32,238 nt of DNA, taken from assembly GCF_008107685.1 (NCBI RefSeq), contig NZ_VIRF01000034.1, forward strand, positions 1 to 32,238. Reading direction: 5' to 3'. The first letter of the stretch is position 1, and every line of letters starts with the position of its first letter. The notes below the pieces were generated by a model. It was given only the letters and a program-made list of their open reading frames with translations. It had not been told where the DNA came from and ran no database searches. Positions 9,045-16,946 of the stretch are shown here, one piece after another. This stretch comes from Novosphingobium sp. BW1. GTDB lineage: Bacteria > Pseudomonadota > Alphaproteobacteria > Sphingomonadales > Sphingomonadaceae. The position numbers were made by a program, and so were the translations under genes.

Positions 9045-10843
9045 TGATCGAGCTCCTCTTCCATGCGCACCGTGCGCAGCGCCTGTGCGGCCTCACCGCC
9101 CGCAGCATTGCCACCTGCCCTCTTGCTGGCCTTGGCCGTGGTCGACGCCTCTTTGCCCGAGCGCACGCGCGCCTCGAACTCCGCCCGGGTTTCAAAGCGT
9201 TCGACGCGTCCACCATTCATCACCATGATGTGGCTCACCTGTGAAACGATAGCGGGGCGGTGCGCGATGACGATGGCGATTCCCCCGCGCGCGCGCAGCG
9301 CCGCAATGGCGTGGGCCAACGCAGCTTCACCTTCGTGGTCGAGATTGCTGTTGGGCTCGTCCATGACCACGAGGAAAGGATCGCTGTAGAGTGCGCGGGC
9401 TAGCGCGATGCGCTGCTGCTGCCCGGCCGACAAACTTCCTCCGCCCGGACCAATCCGTCCGTCATAGCCTCCTTCAAGGCGCACGATCAGTTCGTGGCAG
9501 TCTGCCGCACGGGCCGCCGCCAGGACCTTGTCCCGGTCCGCATCAGTGCGAAAGCGCGCGATATTTTGGGCAATCGTGCCCTCGAACAGCTCGATTTTCT
9601 GAGGCACGTAGCCCATGAACTGTGCGATCTGCGGCGCCGACCACTGATCCAGCGTCGCCCCATCGAGCCGCACCGCACCGCGCAAAGGGCTCCAGACCCC
9701 GCACAGCACGCGCGCCAGCGTGGTCTTGCCCGATCCGCTGCGCCCGACCACGGCCAGCGCATCCCCAGCCTTCAAGGAGAAACGCACCTCGGCGAGGGTC
9801 ACCCGCTTGAGCCCCGGAGGTCCAGCGGTCAGCCCCTGCACGCGCAAATTCTCGCGCGGGGGCTCTAGCCCCAGCGGTTCGGCTTGCGCGGGGACGGCTT
9901 CCATCAGCTCGCGCATGCGCCCCAGCGCCTGGCCGCAGGCGACCATAGATTTCCAATGGGCTATCACCTGCTCCACCGGCGCCAACGCGCGCGAGGACAG
10001 GATCGAGCTGGCGATAATGATGCCGCCTGTCGCCTGCCCTTCGATCACGAGATAGGCGCCGAGTGCCAGGGTGGCGGACTGGAGGAACATGCGGAACGCC
10101 TTGGTCGCCCCCGACAGCGTGCTGGCGCGTGCGGAGAAGGCTTCGTTTGCGCGCAGGTATGCCACCTCGGCTTCGGTCCACTCATCCCGGCGAGACGGCG
10201 CCATTCCCAGGGCCTTCAGCGTCTCGGCGTTGCGCAAGGTGGCCTCGGCCAGAGCCGAGCGCCGCGCGCCCGCCTTCATCGTCTCGAGCGCGAGCGGGCC
10301 TGTGGAGCGGTTGTTGGCTACCATCAACGTGACCAGCACGCCCACCCCAATCAGCGCAAGCAGCCCCAGGCTCCAGTGGAACACGCTGAGGACCGCCAGA
10401 TAGACGAGGATCCAGGGCAGATCGACAAGCGCGAGAGGGCCCGGCCCAGACAGGAAGCCCCGCACGGTGTCGGCATCGCGAACCACCTGAGGGCCGTTGG
10501 GCAGGCTGCCACGGGACAGCTCGAAGCGAGCGAGGATGTCGAGCACACGCCCGCTGGTTTCCTCCAGAAAGCGCGATCCGACATGGACCATGATCCGCCC
10601 GCGAACGACATCGAGAACGGCCTGGAACACGTAGGCGAGCAGCACGAGCGCAAGCAGGCTGAACAGCGAGGGAAGCGAGCGACTGGGCAGCACATCGTCG
10701 TAGACCAGGAGCATGAAGAACGAACCCGAGAGCAGCAGGACATTGTAGACGCTGCTGATAATCAGAACGACCGGAGCTACGCGCCCAAGCCCGCTCAGGG
10801 CGTCGCGCAGGTCCTGCGAAAGGCGTCCGAACGGGTTCAACAT
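9041..10843 (-). CDS. Type I secretion ABC transporter, permease-ATPase (PrtD family; AtrB-like)
   Basis: The 600-residue half-transporter has a membrane domain (about 20-310, several hydrophobic helices) fused to an ATPase. Walker A is GRSGSGKT (367-374), the Q-loop VPQ is at 413-415, the signature LSAGQ at 471-475, Walker B VVMDEP ends at 497, and the switch His is His528 in IAHRP. All catalytic residues are present. There is no N-terminal C39 or C39-like domain, which fits the PrtD branch that exports RTX or other proteins with an uncleaved C-terminal signal. The C-terminus carries a low-complexity Ala/Lys/Gly tail (about 565-590). It starts the operon with a good site (GGAGG six bases before ATG). 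No substrate gene is next to it. Confidence 0.93.
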   Translation of the reverse strand: MLNPFGRLSQDLRDALSGLGRVAPVVLIISSVYNVLLLSGSFFMLLVYDDVLPSRSLPSLFSLLALVLLAYVFQAVLDVVRGRIMVHVGSRFLEETSGRVLDILARFELSRGSLPNGPQVVRDADTVRGFLSGPGPLALVDLPWILVYLAVLSVFHWSLGLLALIGVGVLVTLMVANNRSTGPLALETMKAGARRSALAEATLRNAETLKALGMAPSRRDEWTEAEVAYLRANEAFSARASTLSGATKAFRMFLQSATLALGAYLVIEGQATGGIIIASSILSSRALAPVEQVIAHWKSMVACGQALGRMRELMEAVPAQAEPLGLEPPRENLRVQGLTAGPPGLKRVTLAEVRFSLKAGDALAVVGRSGSGKTTLARVLCGVWSPLRGAVRLDGATLDQWSAPQIAQFMGYVPQKIELFEGTIAQNIARFRTDADRDKVLAAARAADCHELIVRLEGGYDGRIGPGGGSLSAGQQQRIALARALYSDPFLVVMDEPNSNLDHEGEAALAHAIAALRARGGIAIVIAHRPAIVSQVSHIMVMNGGRVERFETRAEFEARVRSGKEASTTAKASKRAGGNAAGGEAAQALRTVRMEEELDQ

Positions 10844-11058
10844 GGCGGACCTCCGCTCAAGTATTCTTCACCCACGTGGCGCTTCCCGCCCCCAATAGGG
10901 CCGCCCCAATCCAGTCGATTCATAGTTGCGTCCTGTCTGGAACTATCTCGCGCTGCATTAGAACAGCCCACAACGTACACCGACACCGCGAACACCTCTG
11001 TTACGGATTGAATAGGGGCCCGCTCGAATTCCCAGCCGCCCGACAGAGGGGATCTGCC
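10844..11058. promoter_or_regulatory. Divergent promoter region between secretion/EPS operon and tolC
   Basis: These 215 bases separate two outward-facing genes and must hold both promoters, since neither gene has an upstream neighbour on its strand. An inverted repeat ATAGTT-N13-AACTAT lies at 10922-10946 and is a candidate operator. I cannot place -35/-10 elements with confidence. Confidence 0.5.
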
Positions 11059-12585
11059 TTGCTCCTTCGCTTGCCCTTGCGCCGAATGCCCGCCCGTTCG
11101 CTGCCATGCCTGCTGGCCCTCTCGCTACCGCTGACCGCGCCCCAGAGCCGTGCGGAAACCCTCGCCGAAGCGCTTGCCTCGGCCTACGCGGGCAATCCGC
11201 AATTGCAGGGGAACCGGGATCTTGTTGCCGCCAGCGATGAACTCGTAGTCCAGGCCCGTGCCGCCTACGGCCCCAGCCTGGCGCTCTCCGCGCAGCACAC
11301 CTTCACGGCGGCGCGCACCCGTGGCACCGCACTGCCCGCCGAAGACCAGGGATTTGCATCCAGTGTGGAGCTATCGCTGAACCAACCGCTCTTCACATCC
11401 GGACGCCTGGCCGCAGGAATTGATGCAGCCGAAGCAACACGTCTGTCTGCGCGTGAGGCACTGCGCGGGCAGACCCAGCAACTCCTGCTCGACGTCGTAT
11501 CCTCCTATGTCGGCGTGCGCCGCGACACTCAACTCTATGCCATTGCGGTCGAAAACTACGAACTGCTGCGTGGCCAGAACGATGTCATCGCCGCGCGCTA
11601 CGCCCTGCGCGACTCCACCCGGCCCGATCTGGAGCAGACCGCCAACCGACTCGAACTTGCCGCCGGACGCGTGATCGAAGCCCGCGCAACGGTCGAGGCG
11701 AGCGCGGCGCGTTATCGCCATCTCGTCGGCCACTATCCGCAGGACCTCGCGCCCCCGCCGCCGCTGCCTACCTTGGCCACGCTGGAAACGCTTTACGTGA
11801 CCGGAGAAAGGTACAACCCCAACCTGGCATCCGCCACGCTAACAGCCGAAGCCTCGCGGGCGCAGGTGCGCGCCGCACGGGCCCAGATGCGCCCCCAGGT
11901 CAGCGCCTTCTCCGCCCTTTCGCGCTCTCCACTCTCCCCTTACCAGAACACCGTGCGCGAAGAGGCGGTGAGCGCGGGCGTACGGCTGACGCTCCAGCTC
12001 TATTCCGGCGGGCTGCAATCCTCAGCCCTGCGCCAGGCCATCGCGGCGAACCTGGCCGACCAGCAGTTCGTCGAGGAAGCCCGCCGAACCATGCGCGAGA
12101 CACTCGCCGCCAACTGGAGCCGCCTTCAGGCCGCCGAGGCGTCGCTTCCGCGATACCGCGCTGCCGTGCAGGCGGGCGAACGCGCCGTGGACGGCGTTTC
12201 ACGTCAGGAGACCGCGGGCATCCGCACCTTGCGCGACGTACTTCAGGTCACCAACGATCTGCTCAACGCGCGCACGGCCGCAGCCCAGGCGGAGGCGGAA
12301 ATCTACCTGCGCCAGGCCGCGCTATTGCGCGATGCCGGGATCCTCTCGATCACCACACTGACCGACCGCGCGCCCTATGATCCGGATTCGCGTCTCCCCG
12401 GAATCGCGCGTTACGCGGGCCACCCGGTGCGCATCGTGATGGAGCCCATCGACCGCCTCCTCCAGCCTCGAGCTGGACGCGAAGCCCCCGTCGTGCGCGA
12501 AAACGCCACCCACTTCGAGTGGAGCGCGACCTTGCCCGACCCGCTCGCACCGCCTGTCGTGCGTGACGAGGAGGAGATGCCCTAA
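11059..12585 (+). CDS. TolC-family outer-membrane channel for type I secretion
   Basis: About 508 residues. A signal peptide with an Arg-rich start (LLRLPLRRMPARS) and a hydrophobic core (LPCLLALSLPLTAP) ends near SRAET. The body has the duplicated outer-membrane-efflux pattern: helices starting ETLAEALASAYAGNPQL, the strand region ELSLNQPLFTSGRLAAGIDAAEA, and in the second half RLTLQLYSGGLQSSALRQA, each giving the family's barrel-strand-then-helix signature. Near the C-terminus, ETAGIRTLRDVLQVTNDLLNA is a typical TolC feature. It should be the outer channel for the divergent ABC/HlyD pair. I chose a TTG start at 11059 because AGAGGGGA lies seven bases before it; ATG at 11086 has no Shine-Dalgarno, and the frame stays open upstream to 10876. 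The C-terminal 50 residues are a charged extension. Confidence 0.9.
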   Translation: MLLRLPLRRMPARSLPCLLALSLPLTAPQSRAETLAEALASAYAGNPQLQGNRDLVAASDELVVQARAAYGPSLALSAQHTFTAARTRGTALPAEDQGFASSVELSLNQPLFTSGRLAAGIDAAEATRLSAREALRGQTQQLLLDVVSSYVGVRRDTQLYAIAVENYELLRGQNDVIAARYALRDSTRPDLEQTANRLELAAGRVIEARATVEASAARYRHLVGHYPQDLAPPPPLPTLATLETLYVTGERYNPNLASATLTAEASRAQVRAARAQMRPQVSAFSALSRSPLSPYQNTVREEAVSAGVRLTLQLYSGGLQSSALRQAIAANLADQQFVEEARRTMRETLAANWSRLQAAEASLPRYRAAVQAGERAVDGVSRQETAGIRTLRDVLQVTNDLLNARTAAAQAEAEIYLRQAALLRDAGILSITTLTDRAPYDPDSRLPGIARYAGHPVRIVMEPIDRLLQPRAGREAPVVRENATHFEWSATLPDPLAPPVVRDEEEMP

Positions 12586-12596
12586 GCCGGACATGC

Positions 12597-12635
12597 GAAA
12601 ACGGCCGACAAGGACAATCCTTGCCGGCCGTTTTC
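12597..12635. terminator. Bidirectional rho-independent terminator between tolC and rplA
   Basis: A near-perfect 16 to 17-bp stem (GAAAACGGCCG... pairing with ...CGGCCGTTTTC, one mismatch) with a five-base loop. A-rich and T-rich ends on both sides let it serve tolC on the plus strand and rplKA on the minus strand. Confidence 0.85.
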
Positions 12636-12695
12636 GTGTTCAGAACGCGCAAGCCTCACTGAAAAGGCTCACACGATCGTGTGCAAGTGGTGAGC

Positions 12696-13397
12696 TCAGG
12701 CGCCCTGGACCTGCGCGGTGTCGATCTTGAGGCCGGGGCCCATCGACGAGGACAGCGCGATCTTCTGGACATACTTGCCCTTGGCGCCCGAGGGCTTCGC
12801 CTTGACAATGGCGTCGACGAACGCGGCGAAGTTCTTCTGGATGTCTTCATCCGAGAACGACATCTTACCGATGCCGGCGTGGATGATGCCCTGCTTCTCG
12901 ACGCGGAACTCGATCTGGCCGCCCTTGGCGTCCTTCACGGCCTGCGTCACGTTCGGGGTGACGGTGCCCAGCTTCGGGTTCGGCATGAGGCCCTTGGGAC
13001 CCAGCAGCTTACCGAGACGGCCAACGACGCCCATCATGTCCGGGGTGGCGATGACACGGTCGTAGTCGAGGTTGCCGGCCTGCATGTCTTCCATGAGGTC
13101 TTCGGCACCAACCTTGTCGGCGCCAGCGGCGAGAGCTTCGTCCGCCTTGTCGCCCTTGGCGAAGACGGCGACCTTGACGGTTTTGCCGGTGCCGGCCGGG
13201 AGCGAGACCATGCCACGGACCATCTGGTCGGCGTGGCGCGGATCGACGCCCAGGTTCATCGCGACTTCGATGGTCTCGTCGAACTTGGTGGTCTTGAGGT
13301 CACGCAGGGTCTGGAGCGCTTCGCCAACGGCGTAGAGCTTCATGTTGTCGCCCAGCTTTTCGGTCAGCGACTTCTGCTTCTTGGTAATCTTGGCCAT
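12696..13397 (-). CDS. rplA: 50S ribosomal protein L1
   Basis: Full length, 233 residues. It opens with KITKKQK and has the hallmark [19 protein letters not shown] in the middle, followed by [22 protein letters not shown]1 binds 23S rRNA at the stalk by the E site and in many bacteria represses its own operon by binding the leader mRNA. Its ATG follows the L11 stop by four bases, and the Shine-Dalgarno GGAGGG overlaps the end of rplK, so translation is coupled. The gene ends near the shared terminator, so the operon stops here instead of running into rplJ and rplL. Confidence 0.99.
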   Translation of the reverse strand: MAKITKKQKSLTEKLGDNMKLYAVGEALQTLRDLKTTKFDETIEVAMNLGVDPRHADQMVRGMVSLPAGTGKTVKVAVFAKGDKADEALAAGADKVGAEDLMEDMQAGNLDYDRVIATPDMMGVVGRLGKLLGPKGLMPNPKLGTVTPNVTQAVKDAKGGQIEFRVEKQGIIHAGIGKMSFSDEDIQKNFAAFVDAIVKAKPSGAKGKYVQKIALSSSMGPGLKIDTAQVQGA

Positions 13398-13401
13398 CAG
13401 A

Positions 13402-13833
13402 TCAGCCCTCCGTCACTTCGAGACCCATCGCGCGGGCCGAGCCTTCGATGATGCGGGTTGCCGCTTCGAGATCGTTGGCGTTGAGATCCTTCATCTTGAC
13501 TTCGGCGATCTCGGTCAGCTTCGAGCGCGCGATCTTTCCGGCCGAAACCTTGCCGGGCTCCTTCGAGCCGGACTTGAGGTTGGCGGCCTTCTTGATGAGG
13601 AAGGTGGCGGGCGGCGTCTTGGTGACGAACGTGAAGCTGCGGTCGGCGTACACGGTGATGATGGTCGGGATCGGCATGCCCTTTTCCATCTCCTGCGTGG
13701 CGGCATTGAACGCCTTGCAGAATTCCATGATGTTCACGCCGCGCTGACCCAGCGCCGGACCGATCGGCGGCGAGGGGTTGGCTGCGCCCGCAGGCACCTG
13801 CAGCTTGATGTAACCTTCAATTTTCTTGGCCAC
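13402..13833 (-). CDS. rplK: 50S ribosomal protein L11
   Basis: 143 residues, the usual length. The N-terminal domain has [28 protein letters not shown] with the conserved proline-rich stretch that binds release factors and stringent factor, and the C-terminal domain ends in [15 protein letters not shown]11 binds the GTPase-associated centre of 23S rRNA. The start is GTG at 13831-13833, with a strong AGGAGG six bases upstream. It begins a two-gene transcript with rplA, about 170 bases beyond the nusG terminator. Confidence 0.99.
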   Translation of the reverse strand: MAKKIEGYIKLQVPAGAANPSPPIGPALGQRGVNIMEFCKAFNAATQEMEKGMPIPTIITVYADRSFTFVTKTPPATFLIKKAANLKSGSKEPGKVSAGKIARSKLTEIAEVKMKDLNANDLEAATRIIEGSARAMGLEVTEG

Positions 13834-13999
13834 GATGGCCTCCTTTCACACTGTCGGGCCCCCACCGGGAGCCCTCATGTTTAGCGGTGTGACGAGGGAG
13901 GAGGCATCTGCGCCTGCAGGGGCCTTCGCCCTCTCCCGCCGGGAATCGCACCGGAAAAAAGCCGGTCCGAAGGGCGCGCCGTTACACCACAACGCACCA
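13834..13999 (-). promoter_or_regulatory. rplKA leader and promoter region
   Basis: No gene fits here. Because a terminator ends the secE-nusG transcript, rplKA needs its own promoter in this stretch. The leader has GC-rich self-complementary pieces, for example ACCGG-N7-CCGGT at about 13951-13967, and could host L1 autoregulation, but I cannot recognise the L1 site itself. Confidence 0.4.
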
Positions 14000-14000
14000 A

Positions 14001-14028
14001 ATGAAAAGGGGCGCTGTGCAGCGCCCCT
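14001..14028 (-). terminator. Rho-independent terminator of secE-nusG
   Basis: Read on the minus strand, a perfect 9-bp stem AGGGGCGCT/AGCGCCCCT with a 4-base loop (14007-14028) is followed by TTTT and a T-rich tail. It lies 46 bases after the nusG stop. Confidence 0.85.
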
Positions 14029-14074
14029 CTCCTCGCCTTCCCTGCCGCGCGGTGCGGCATAGGAAATGCGCAGA

Positions 14075-14611
14075 TTACTTGCTGAGCTCGACGTGCTCGA
14101 AATCGAGTTCGACAGGCGTCGCGCGACCGAAGATCGACACCGAGACCTTGACGCGGCTCTTGTCGAAATCGAGTTCCTCGACGATGCCGTTGAAGCTCGC
14201 GAAGGGGCCTTCCAGCACCTTGACCGAGTCGCCGATCTCGTAATCGACGCTGACCTGCTTGCGCGGCTCGGCAGCGGCGGCTTCGGCGGCGCCGAAGTAA
14301 CGCGAAGCTTCCGCTTCGCTGATCGCCTGCGGCTTGCCGTTGACGCCCAGGAAGCCCGAGACCTTGGGCGTATTCTTGACGAGGTGGTAGACATCGTCAT
14401 TCAGGCCCAGTTTCGCGAGCACGTAGCCCGGCATGGTCTTGCGCTCGACCTGGACCTTCTTGCCGCGCTTGACCTCGGTCACAGTCTCGGATGGGACCTG
14501 GATGTCCTCGACAAGCTGCGAGAGGCCCATGCGTTCGGCCTCGGCGATGATGGCTTCCTTCACCTTGTTCTCGAAGCCGGAATAGGCGTGGATGATGTAC
14601 CAGCGGGCCAT
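14075..14611 (-). CDS. nusG: Transcription termination/antitermination factor NusG
   Basis: 178 residues starting MARWYIIHAYSGFENKVKEAI, the NGN domain that binds RNA polymerase beside the clamp. The C-terminal KOW domain is seen in IGDSVKVLEGPFASFNGIVEELD and ends in PVELDFEHVELSK. NusG suppresses pausing and couples transcription to ribosome S10 or to Rho. The frame is open further upstream, but conserved sequence begins at the ATG at 14611, so I start there. It lies 34 bases after secE, the usual partner gene. Confidence 0.98.
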   Translation of the reverse strand: MARWYIIHAYSGFENKVKEAIIAEAERMGLSQLVEDIQVPSETVTEVKRGKKVQVERKTMPGYVLAKLGLNDDVYHLVKNTPKVSGFLGVNGKPQAISEAEASRYFGAAEAAAAEPRKQVSVDYEIGDSVKVLEGPFASFNGIVEELDFDKSRVKVSVSIFGRATPVELDFEHVELSK

Positions 14612-14645
14612 GATTCTCTCTTTTGGGTCTACAGGTTCTAAGCGA

Positions 14646-14840
14646 TCAAAGGAGCGACAGCAGCGAGCTGACGACCCAGCCGAAAAGCGCGTCCACGCCC
14701 AGGAAGAAAGTCGCAAGCAGCACCGTCATGATGCCAACGAAAATCGCGGTCGTCACCGTTTCCTGGCGCGAAGGCCAGTGGATCTTGCGCGTTTCTGCCT
14801 GAACCTGGCGCATGAATTCGCCGGGATTGATCTTGGCCAT
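14646..14840 (-). CDS. secE: Preprotein translocase subunit SecE
   Basis: A 64-residue single-span protein, the short form common outside enterobacteria. The amphipathic region NPGEFMRQVQAETRKIHWPSR carries the conserved W-P-S/T motif and is followed by one membrane helix (about 33-55). SecE clamps SecY in the protein-conducting channel. The start is set by MAKINPGEF, which matches the family; the frame could extend 15 codons upstream without sequence support. Confidence 0.97.
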   Translation of the reverse strand: MAKINPGEFMRQVQAETRKIHWPSRQETVTTAIFVGIMTVLLATFFLGVDALFGWVVSSLLSLL

Positions 14841-14919
14841 GTCCGTAACGCTCTCGTGTCTCTTGCCTGGTTTGCGCGAACGCAAATGAAGATAGGTTCC
14901 GTGTCTTCCGGCTAGGGCT

Positions 14920-14954
14920 CAACGCCGTCCCGGCCGTGGCCGGGATGGGCGTTG
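14920..14954. terminator. Strong hairpin between the membrane-protein gene and secE
   Basis: A stem of about 15 bp (CAACGCC, one-base bulge, TCCCGGCC, loop of 2, and the complement). It has no T run on either side, so it may be a terminator-like or processing hairpin after the minus-strand gene at 14985 rather than a classical intrinsic terminator. Confidence 0.5.
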
Positions 14955-14984
14955 AACTATCCTCATGTCGGAAGAGTTGCTGAC

Positions 14985-16556
14985 TTAGCTTCCGTTCGCC
15001 GGATTTGCAAGGTCCACGGCATCGGGCAGGCGCGCCAGGAACGAATTCTCCGTCTCATAGACGATATGCGCGCCGTCGGGCAGAGCCACGGGCTGCGAAT
15101 TGCCGATGTACCACAAGTAGTCGGCATGGTTGGCCGGACGGAACTTCCTGAGGTCGATGCGTTGGTAGGACGAGTAGAGGATGCGGTGCGAAGGATCGGC
15201 GAAGTTGTAGCCCTCCTCGCGCATCGACAGCATGTGTACGTCGGGCAGCGCGAAGTTGGAATTCTCCATCGCGCTGCGCCGCACGACGGCATAGCTGCCG
15301 AAATGCTCGAAGGGACCGAAGAACCACTGGCGGCGCGGGATCGCCACGGCCGTGGCGACCCTGGCGCCCTCGGGCACGTAGTCGAGCGCCTTGATCAGGG
15401 TGCGCGCGGTCTGAGCATCGCGGTACCAGACCACCGACGTCAGCCCGGTGCGCGAGATGAAGAGGAGCGAACAGGCAGTCAGGAACCAGACTGGCGCCTT
15501 GGCGCGGAAATCGACCGCCATCAAGAGGATCATCAGCGCCGCGGTGCTCAGGCGATAGTCGGCATAATCGCCGCCGAAGATCTGGCGCGGCACGGCCATG
15601 GTAAGGCCGAACATGATAAGCGCCGCCCACCCCAGGCGCCCGTCGATCCGCTTCACCACCAGGGCCGCCGAGGCCACCAGCAGGACTGCGACAAGGGTCG
15701 CGATGTCAAAGACATAATCGTAGCTGCGCAGTGCCTTGTAGAGGATGCCCCACTTGTATTCGAACACGCCCCAACGCCCATAGGACAACTTGGAGTTAGC
15801 CCCCATCCCTGCCAGCATCGGCAGGAGCGGAAAAATCAGCGGCCAGGGGGCGAGGAACGGGCGCCAGTCCCGCCAACTCGCGCGCCGGGTCCATTCGTAA
15901 CCAAAGACCATCACACCCAGGATCCCCCAACCCGAAACGTGGCTGAGCCAGACCACGAAGCCCAGCGGGATCATCACCATTCGTCGCCAGGCCGAGCCTT
16001 CCATTTTCACCCAGAGCGCGAACGTGAACAGGGCCAGGGCCAGCGAAAGCGAATAGTTGAGGAAGCCCATGAGCAGCGAAGGCGACCATATCGTCACCAT
16101 GGCCAGGATCGGGCCGATGCCGACTCGGCGCCGCAGCACCCAGGACACCGCGACAATACCCAGCCCCGTCAGCGCAGGTATGGCTGCGACGATGATGCGC
16201 CCGGCCGCTTCCACGCCCAAGAGCGGTGCCAGCGGTACCATCAAGAGCTCCACACCCAGGTTTCCGGTCCACTCCCAATGGAAAAGGAAATACCAGGTCA
16301 GGAAGGGATTGCTCCCGTGTTCGAGCATGATCTTGTACCCCGCTAGGTGCGAGGGGTAGTCGGTCATCTGCGGCGCCCAGGCGACGAGAGCGGGCATCGC
16401 GGCAAAAAGAGCCAGCGCGATCCCGACCCAGAACACGAGGTCATAGCGGGCGCGGGGCGCGCTTTCCTGTGCGGGTGCAGGTGCATCCCCCGCGCCGAAC
16501 GCGGGCATCACCGGCTCCGCCTTGGGCGAAACGTCCATCTGCGACTTGTCCGTCAT
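14985..16556 (-). CDS. Multi-pass membrane protein, probably GT-C-type glycosyltransferase
   Basis: 523 residues with about ten to eleven hydrophobic helices starting near residue 40 (VFWVGIALALFAAMPALVAW). The first extracytoplasmic loop holds APQMTDYPSHLAGY; an acidic residue followed by YPSHLA in this loop is typical of lipid-phosphate-sugar-dependent GT-C enzymes. The C-terminal 150 residues are soluble and probably periplasmic. I cannot name a family or substrate. The N-terminal 38 residues are Pro/Ala-rich and cytoplasmic. The gene lies between tRNA-Trp and secE, which normally touch, and could be read from either its own or the tRNA promoter. It might act on polysaccharide or lipid made elsewhere; the nearby exopolysaccharide operon is only a positional hint. 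Confidence 0.65.
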   Translation of the reverse strand: MTDKSQMDVSPKAEPVMPAFGAGDAPAPAQESAPRARYDLVFWVGIALALFAAMPALVAWAPQMTDYPSHLAGYKIMLEHGSNPFLTWYFLFHWEWTGNLGVELLMVPLAPLLGVEAAGRIIVAAIPALTGLGIVAVSWVLRRRVGIGPILAMVTIWSPSLLMGFLNYSLSLALALFTFALWVKMEGSAWRRMVMIPLGFVVWLSHVSGWGILGVMVFGYEWTRRASWRDWRPFLAPWPLIFPLLPMLAGMGANSKLSYGRWGVFEYKWGILYKALRSYDYVFDIATLVAVLLVASAALVVKRIDGRLGWAALIMFGLTMAVPRQIFGGDYADYRLSTAALMILLMAVDFRAKAPVWFLTACSLLFISRTGLTSVVWYRDAQTARTLIKALDYVPEGARVATAVAIPRRQWFFGPFEHFGSYAVVRRSAMENSNFALPDVHMLSMREEGYNFADPSHRILYSSYQRIDLRKFRPANHADYLWYIGNSQPVALPDGAHIVYETENSFLARLPDAVDLANPANGS

Positions 16557-16729
16557 ATGCGAATGCTGGCCTCACTCCACGCTGCGATGGCAGGACACTG
16601 CCACACCCTCGCCCCGAATTTTGCGGTCGGGTTCCCATAATTCAGCGCGCGCAATTGGCAAGGGCGCGCGCGCGGCGCAGCCACCTGCCGTCCCTGGATG
16701 GGGTGGCGTTTCCAACGATGTGAGGAAAA

Positions 16730-16805
16730 TGGCAGGAGTGGCAGGATTCGAACCCGCGGCCCTCGGTTTTGGAGACCGATGCTCTACCAACTGAGCTACA
16801 CTCCT
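16730..16805 (-). tRNA. trpT: tRNA-Trp, anticodon CCA
   Basis: The 76-base cloverleaf begins AGGAGTG and ends CACTCCTGCCA, so CCA is encoded. The D-arm is AGCTCAGTTGGTAGAGC, the anticodon stem TCGGT/ACCGA encloses CTCCAAA with anticodon CCA, and the T-arm has GGTTCGAATCC. It precedes secE-nusG in the usual order but is separated from secE by one gene. Confidence 0.98.
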
Positions 16806-16946
16806 GCGGGTGACGGGCCCTCTAGAGCGTGCAGAGACAGATGACAAGGACCTAATTGGCCTTGCCGCAAATTCTTCGTCCAAATGTACCCGTAAAAGGC
16901 TGAAAAAGGTATTTGCGCCCGGCGCCGATTTGCTAATCTGGGCGGC
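16806..16946. promoter_or_regulatory. Divergent promoter region of trpT and aat
   Basis: On the plus strand TAATCT at 16934-16939 could be a -10 element; it would put the start of transcription within a base or two of the aat GTG at 16947, giving a leaderless message. On the minus strand TTGTCA and TAGAGG, spaced 17 bases, are a weak candidate for the tRNA promoter. Confidence 0.35.

Noticed and set aside
14952..16346. 464-codon plus-strand frame opposite the membrane-protein gene
   Set aside because: His/Gln/Arg-rich composition without domains is typical of the antisense of a hydrophobic gene.
16660..16690. Alternating GC tract before the membrane-protein gene as a Z-DNA or repeat element
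   Set aside because: The pure alternating run is short and interrupted, within expectation for such GC-rich DNA.
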